Below are positions 59,501-64,000 of a DNA stretch of 64,000 bases, in pieces (the stretch's first letter is position 1; each line of letters opens with the position of its first letter). Both the position numbers and the translations under genes were made by a program. Below the pieces are notes generated by a model. That model saw only the letters and a program-made list of their open reading frames with translations, made no database searches and was not told the DNA's origin. Source of the stretch: Macropodus opercularis (lineage: Eukaryota > Chordata > Actinopteri > Anabantiformes > Osphronemidae); NCBI GenBank assembly GCA_030770545.1, contig CM061106.1, positions 2,878,001 through 2,942,000 on the forward strand, given 5' to 3'.

Positions 59501-62500
59501 GAGCGCCTGTGGTGCGCCGTTAGCTTCTCGCTAAAACTGCTCTGGATCTATCGGCCGGTTCGGCTCGCTTTGTGTTTCCTTTTATTTTTGATTGCCCTCT
59601 GTTGCCTGGATTCTGTGGTCTCTTTGTTTCCCCTTTCTCCACTCACCAGCCACAGTAAGGAACCGCCGCCAGCTGCCGCGCTGTGCGTCAGACCTGGCAG
59701 AACCGGCGACCGGTCTTCCTCTTCCCTGCATCATATCCCCATCACTATTATCATTTTGTATCAATAAAGCTCTCGTTCTCACATATCCCATCCTGTTTCA
59801 GCCTGTTCCATCACCTTCTCATGCCCGACACGTAAACCGTAACAGTTCTGAGCTTTTTTCAAGCCTGTTAAGTCCTGAGTCCAGTAAATCTAGTGAGTCC
59901 CTCCAGCCTGTTGCTTTCTCTGAGAGAGTCCTTCCTTCTACTCTGTTTGGGTGAGTTGTGGTTGTGTTAGTTTGGTCATGAAGGGTGTTCAGCTTCAGAG
60001 GAGTAACTGGAGAGAGAGGAGCGTCTGTCTCTCTGGATGACACTTCCCATCTGTCGCTTCACCTGCCTCCTACTACGATCACTATTCTGCACACGTCCTG
60101 CATTCAAGTGGGTCAGATCAGCAACTTCCTACCTGCTCTGTTCATCAGGTCGTGTTACTAATCACTGCTGTTCCATAGAACATAGAGTTCATCAAAGGCC
60201 TTTGGCCCGTTGATCAGTGATAATGTGGCTGTTGGTACCAAGTGGTTCATTCTACAGCCACATGTGCATTTAGAAGGCAGAGCTATGGGAATGTGATGTG
60301 TGATGTGCTATGTGAGGGGTGATGGTGAGTTTGTAGGAAGGAACATCTCCTATACAAGAAAACACAAGAGTTGATGAAACGTGGTCTATGTGAGGGTCAC
60401 TCATCAAGTCATTTACTAACAGAGACGTGAGATTTAATAGATTTACTGAAACCTGGCTGCAGCAGGATGAATGATGTGTGAAGCTGCTTATACACAATGA
60501 ACAAAGTCCAGTGTGTGTGACTGACCATGATTAGTCCATGAAGCAGAGAAACAGCCAGTGAATGAGGATTAAAACAGGCCCAGGTTTCTGTTCAGCTCTG
60601 GAGCCAGACTGACTAAGAGTCATAGCTGTGTTGACCCAGAGCAGCTTCAAACACCAGCAGCAGTGACTTCATGGATTTCTCTCCTTAGAACATTGGAACC
60701 ATTAGAGACATTGAGTCATTTGCTGGTGACTCTGTCTGACTGCTTGTCTCTTAGACTCAATCCCAACTAGATCACTCACAGAAGTTCTTCCGTTCATCAG
60801 CTCGTCCACATTGAATCCAACCAACCAGTCTCTGCTACGTAGCTCAGGCTTTTCAGGCTGCTGTGGTCAAACCTTCACTGAACAAACCTGCTCTCAACCC
60901 TGGAGAACTAGCAGCTATAGGCCAACATCTAATCTGCCCTTTTTTTCTAAACCCTTGAAGTCGTAGCCAGACGACCATGTGACCACCTGCGTAGGAACAA
61001 CCTGTGTGTAGATTCCAGTCAGACTTTCCAGGAGCAGATGCAGGACCAACGACCTGCCTGTGTTCTGTTGATGCTGCTCTGTTGTCTAATGGCTCCTTAA
61101 ATAAACTGAACTGAACATTTCACTCATGTATTTAATGTTTAATGATAAACTATTGTTGAGCTTTTGTTTATGTGGATTGATTTACTCATTACTGGTCACA
61201 GCAGCTTTATTCTGTCACATTATGCTGCAGCCTACTGAGATCTGAGTCACGACTGGATGATGGATAGAATCCACTTTGACCTGCTTTATACCTGGAGCGT
61301 GACTGTGATTAGTAGTAGTATCATGTAGTGTGTTGTGTGTGATGCCAGGTGTTGGTCCTACACCTGAGCAGCCAGACCAGAACATCATCTGGTTCCTGCA
61401 GGCATCAGTCCAGATGTGTGATCTCTGTCAGGTTGAGACAGTCAATGCAAACACAGCAGCTGGATCAGTGATAAATGCTTCAATACTTCACTTTCTGAGT
61501 CACATCTACATTTAACAGAGAGGAACCAGAGGCAGGGGTCAAAGGTCAGTGACCAGGTGCCTTGATCATCCTGTTACTTATTATTCAAGGTTCAGGAAGG
61601 AACCAGAGACTCAGTCATTGACTGAACTACTGATGTTCACTCTCCTCTGCTGTTGCTGTTTCTCTCAACTGTCTGGAATCTGTTTCCATGATTCCAGTGT
61701 GTTGTCTCACTTCAACAGGTTTTAGTTCTATTAACACACGTTCAAGCTGTTAATGTGTCTAATGTGTAGATGAATCATTCAGCTCAGCTGCAGACGTCTC
61801 TGGCTGAGGACAACTCCAGGCTGTTGATACACATTTCAGTCATGTGAGGACTTACACAGCTTTGTTGGAGGCTTTGACGACTGGCAGCAGCCTCAGCAGA
61901 GCCTCCTCTGAACCAGAGTATTTCTGCAGGTCAAACACGTCCAGACCTTCTTCTGATGACAGTAAGATGAAGACCAGAGCCGACCACTGAGCAGGAGACA
62001 GTTCATGTGTGGAGAGACGTCCTGATCTCAGGTTCTGTTGGATCTGCTCCACTAGAGAACCATCATTCAGTTCATTCAGACAGTGGAACAGGTTGATGCT
62101 TCTCTCTGCAGACAGATCCTCACTGAGCTTCTCCTTGATGTACTGGACTGTTTTCTGATTGGTCTGTGAGCTACTTCCTGTCTGTGTCATCAGACCTTGT
62201 AGAAGAGTCTGATTGGTCTCCAGTGAAAGACCGAGGAGGAAGCGGAGGAACAGGTCCAGGTGTCCATTTGGACTCTGTAAGGCCTGGTCCACAGCGTTCT
62301 GGTAGAAACGTTTTAGTTTATGTTTGTCTTTAAATACTTTAGATAACTTCAATGCTGATTGTTGTTGTGACAGCAGATTGACTCCAGAGTTGATGAAGGT
62401 CAGATGGACGTGAAGAGCAGCCAGAAACTCCTGAACACTCAGATGGACGAAGCAGAACACCTTGTCCTGGTACAGTCCTCTCTCCTCTCTAAAGACCTGT

Positions 62501-63992
62501 GTGAACACTCCTGAGTAAACTGAGGCTGCTCTGACATCGATGCCACACTCTGTCAGGTCTGACTCGTAGAAGATCAGGTTTCCTTTCTGCAGCTGCTCAA
62601 AAGCCACTTTTCCCAGAGACTCAATCATCTCCCTGCTCTTTTCATTCCAGTGTGGATCTGTCTCAGCTCCTCCATCGTACTTGATGTTCTTCACTTTGGT
62701 CTGAACCACCAGGAAGTGGATGTACATCTCAGTCAGGGTCTTGGGCAGCTCTCCTCCCTCTCTGGTTCTCAGCAGATCCTCCAGAACCGTAGCAGTGATC
62801 CAGCAGAAGACTGGGATGTGACACATGATGTGGAGGCTTCGTGATGTCTTGATGTGGGAGATGATGGTTGTGGCCTGCTGCTCATCTCTGAACCTCTTCC
62901 TGAAGTACTGCTCCTTCTGTGGGTCAGTGAACCCTCTGACCTCTGTCACCATGTCAACACACCCAGGAGGGATCTGATTGGCTGCTGCAGGTCGTGTGGT
63001 GATCCAGAGGCGAGCAGAGGGAAGCAGGTTCCCCCTGATGAGGTTTGTCAGCAGCACATCCACTGAGGTGGACTCTGTGACATCAGTCAGGGTTTCAGTC
63101 TGGTGGAAGTCCAGAGGAAGTCGACTCTCATCCAGACCGTCCAAGATGAACACGACCTGGAAGTGTTCAAAGCTGTAGATTCCTGCTGCTTTGGTTCCAG
63201 TGAAGAAGTGATGAACAAGTTCCACCAAGCTGAACTTTTGCTCTTTCAGCACGTTCAGCTCTCTGAAGGTGAATGGAAACGTGAAGTGTACGTCCTGGTT
63301 GGCTTTGCCTTCAGCCCAGTCCAGAGTGAACTTCTGTGTCAGGACTGTTTTCCCAATGCCAGCCACTCCCTTGGTCACCACGGTTCTGATGGGTCCATCT
63401 CTTCCAGCTGAGCCTTTAAAGACGTCTTCTAGTCTGATGGTTGTTTCTGCTCTGTGTGGTTTCCTGGAGGCTGCTTCAATCTGTCTGACCTCATGTTCAT
63501 GGTTGACCTCTCCAGTCCCTCCCTCTGTGATGTAGAGCTCTGTGTAGATCTGGTTCAGAAGGGTTGGGTTTCCTGCTTTAGCGATGCCTTCAAACACACA
63601 CTGGAACTTCTGCTTCAGCTGAGACTTAAGCTGACGCTGACAAACTGGAGCAGAGACTCCTGAAGGAACAAAAACAAAAAATGTTTTTATTCAATTTAAT
63701 GGTAGTAAAAAGTAAATGTGTGATTGTGTGTGTGATGCTAAATGTTGAGTTAAATCCTCTTACTGCTCTGCAGACAGTCAGCCAGCTCCTCCTGCTTCAT
63801 CCTCCTCAGGAAGTTCAGTGTGATCTTCAGAAATGCGTCTCTGCTGCTCCTCCTCTGCTCTTCATCCTCACCATCCAACACCTCCTCATCCTCCCTCTGA
63901 CTCTCTAAGCATTCTGGGTAATCTGGACTCAGAACCTTCTGCATCTTCTTCAGCTCGTTCTTCACAAACGTGACAATGTTTTCCTCCAGCAG
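52016..63992 (-). CDS. NLR-3: NLRC3-like NOD-like receptor with eight LRR exons (partial, 5' exons off the right edge)
   Basis: Minus-strand exons, high to low: 63,992-63,764 (acidic helical exon, KNELKKMQKVLSPDYPECLE); 63,659-61,856 (FISNA-NACHT); LRR exons 58,308-58,135, 56,579-56,406, 55,169-54,996, 54,479-54,306, 54,026-53,853, 53,336-53,163, 52,635-52,462 (all exactly 174 nt) and 52,182-52,016 (167 nt, terminal). Phases agree throughout. NACHT has GVAGIGKT and VVFILDGLDESR. The first LRR exon resembles those of NLR-2 (LSGCNISERGLEALSSVLSS). The other seven form a separate subtype (CSLSEISCDSLASALKS, DSSVKHLCGFLESPHCRLE). No B30.2 exon was found downstream. The last exon gains an in-frame TGA at 52,019-52,017. 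Same receptor family as NLR-2. Exons 1-3 must lie right of 64,000. Confidence 0.88.
55289..55993 (+). mobile_element. Solo LTR with 5-bp target-site duplication CTAGA (family 2) inside the LRR array
   Basis: Starts TGTGACGTTTTGG and ends GTGTAACA. ctaga flanks both sides (55,284-55,288 and 55,994-55,998), and the other array units have a single gaaactagaagctca at this spot, so the empty site is visible. 705 bases, with a gtatatttaagg TATA-like box near 55,415 and a perfect hairpin (stem 55,301-55,309 with 55,313-55,321). No internal genes. Confidence 0.92.
56985..57285 (+). mobile_element. Non-LTR retrotransposon 3' end fragment
   Basis: The phrase gatccagagtcagtgtaggaaggagcggtgccacagatccttcatccactgc translates to RKERCHRSFIH, the C-terminal R-ER-RRSFIP motif of a fish LINE ORF2. 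It is followed after about 200 bases by gaatttctccactgtgggatcagtagaatg, a decayed copy of the usual cccacggtgggatcaataaa tail. Confidence 0.55.
57290..58134. other. NLR-3 intron between LRR exons 1 and 2
   Basis: T-rich sequence with LTR-like composition (57,330-57,720), but no clear termini or target-site duplication were found. Confidence 0.35.
59059..59844 (+). mobile_element. Solo LTR with 5-bp target-site duplication GTTCT (family 1) in an NLR-3 intron
   Basis: Starts TGTCACGATCGGCAAGG and ends CCGTAACA. The perfect direct repeat gttct lies at 59,054-59,058 and 59,845-59,849. A hairpin sits at 59,064-59,072 with 59,077-59,085, and an aataaagc polyadenylation signal near 59,764. It shares its first ~30 bases and the cacccagcggaga and gtctcctc blocks with 26,600-27,193. 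Overlapping ORFs are incidental. Confidence 0.88.
60368..61115 (+). mobile_element. L2-like LINE relic with inverted 5' segment, in an NLR-3 intron
   Basis: Bases 60,368-60,437 read on the minus strand as LNLTSLLVNDLMSDPHID, the endonuclease start. From 60,438 the plus strand continues with TETWLQQDE, the very next motif. Further right on the plus strand: LDSIPTRSLTEVLPFISSST (60,757-60,816), SYRPTSNLPFF (about 60,912-60,945), then a CDHLRRNNL-like block. These are reverse-transcriptase motifs of L2-type LINEs. It ends near ttaaataaactgaactgaac. Frameshifts and stops show it is dead. Confidence 0.7.
61116..61855. other. NLR-3 intron after the NACHT exon
   Basis: No gene or repeat family recognised between the LINE relic and the NACHT exon. 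Confidence 0.5.
61856..63659 (-). CDS. NLR-3 FISNA-NACHT exon
   Basis: 1,804 nt between a CCTTCAG acceptor and a GTAAGTCC donor, fully open. It encodes VSAPVCQRQLKSQLKQKFQC, FISNA, the NACHT P-loop GVAGIGKT and LDGLDE, and ends RLLPVVKASNKA. One codon shorter than the NLR-2 exon, the difference lying in the short divergent patch at about 62,300-62,380. Confidence 0.93.
63764..63992 (-). CDS. NLR-3 acidic helical exon upstream of FISNA
   Basis: 229 nt, the same length and phase as the NLR-2 exon at 23,058-22,830. It reads LLEENIVTFVKNELKKMQKV, an acidic DGEDEEQRRSSRDAF stretch and NFLRRMKQEELADCLQS. Left border acceptor TGTTCCAG, right border donor A|GTAAGAGG. It continues with 63,659 in frame. 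Confidence 0.9.
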
Positions 63993-64000
63993 CTGGAACA

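Overview
The window is vertebrate, almost certainly teleost (ray-finned) fish, nuclear DNA. Genes are split by GT-AG introns and coding density is low. Interspersed repeats are typical of fish: L2-like and I-clade LINEs, Tc1, hAT, Gypsy LTRs. The dominant genes belong to the teleost-expanded NLRC3-like (NLR-C) family, with the fish-specific FISNA-NACHT exon, 174-nt LRR exons and a PRY-SPRY (B30.2) exon. The species cannot be named from sequence alone. No RNA genes, CRISPR arrays or bacterial features were seen.

Layout. 1-350: the first two coding exons of NLR-1, running off the left edge on the minus strand. 351-6,900: gene-poor, with a LINE endonuclease scrap and one copy of a repeat that recurs near 29 kb. 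6,907-11,579: ZNF-A, an apparently intact two-coding-exon C2H2 zinc-finger gene (389 aa) with a CpG-rich promoter; its intron carries a Tc1 relic. 12-18.2 kb: gene-poor, with a hAT transposase relic and a pyrimidine-rich tract. 18,254-24,440: NLR-2, a complete ten-exon NLRC3-like gene. I joined its exons by splice phase into 1,140 codons without a stop. 24.4-39.6 kb: repeat-rich, with a solo LTR (26.6 kb), an Ig V-set pseudogene (31 kb), a GC-rich island (32 kb), a second LTR-like block (33 kb), a Gypsy gag/LTR relic (36 kb) and a macro-domain fragment (38.6 kb). 39,735-43,381: ZNF-B, a paralogue of ZNF-A with a frameshifted first exon and a decayed last finger; its intron holds a second macro-domain fragment and a hAT relic. 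43.5-44.7 kb: an I-clade LINE relic. 46,273-47,468: an intact two-exon CALHM5/6-like channel gene lying between two copies of a direct repeat. 51.1 kb: a 42-bp minisatellite. 52,017 to the right edge: NLR-3, with a FISNA exon, a NACHT exon and eight LRR exons, seven of them in a tandem exon-plus-intron array interrupted by a solo LTR.

Function. All recognisable genes are on the minus strand. NLR-1, NLR-2 and NLR-3 form a head-to-tail array of candidate innate-immune receptors. The zinc-finger pair looks like KRAB-less transcriptional repressors; CALHM5/6-like proteins are large-pore channels. No operon-like or co-regulated system is evident. The strongest unusual signals are (i) a perfect 9-bp-stem hairpin placed just inside the 5' end of all three TSD-flanked solo LTRs, (ii) the LRR exon array with a terminal exon converted to a stop by a 7-nt deficit, and (iii) a macro-domain fragment duplicated on both sides of the ZNF-B finger exon.
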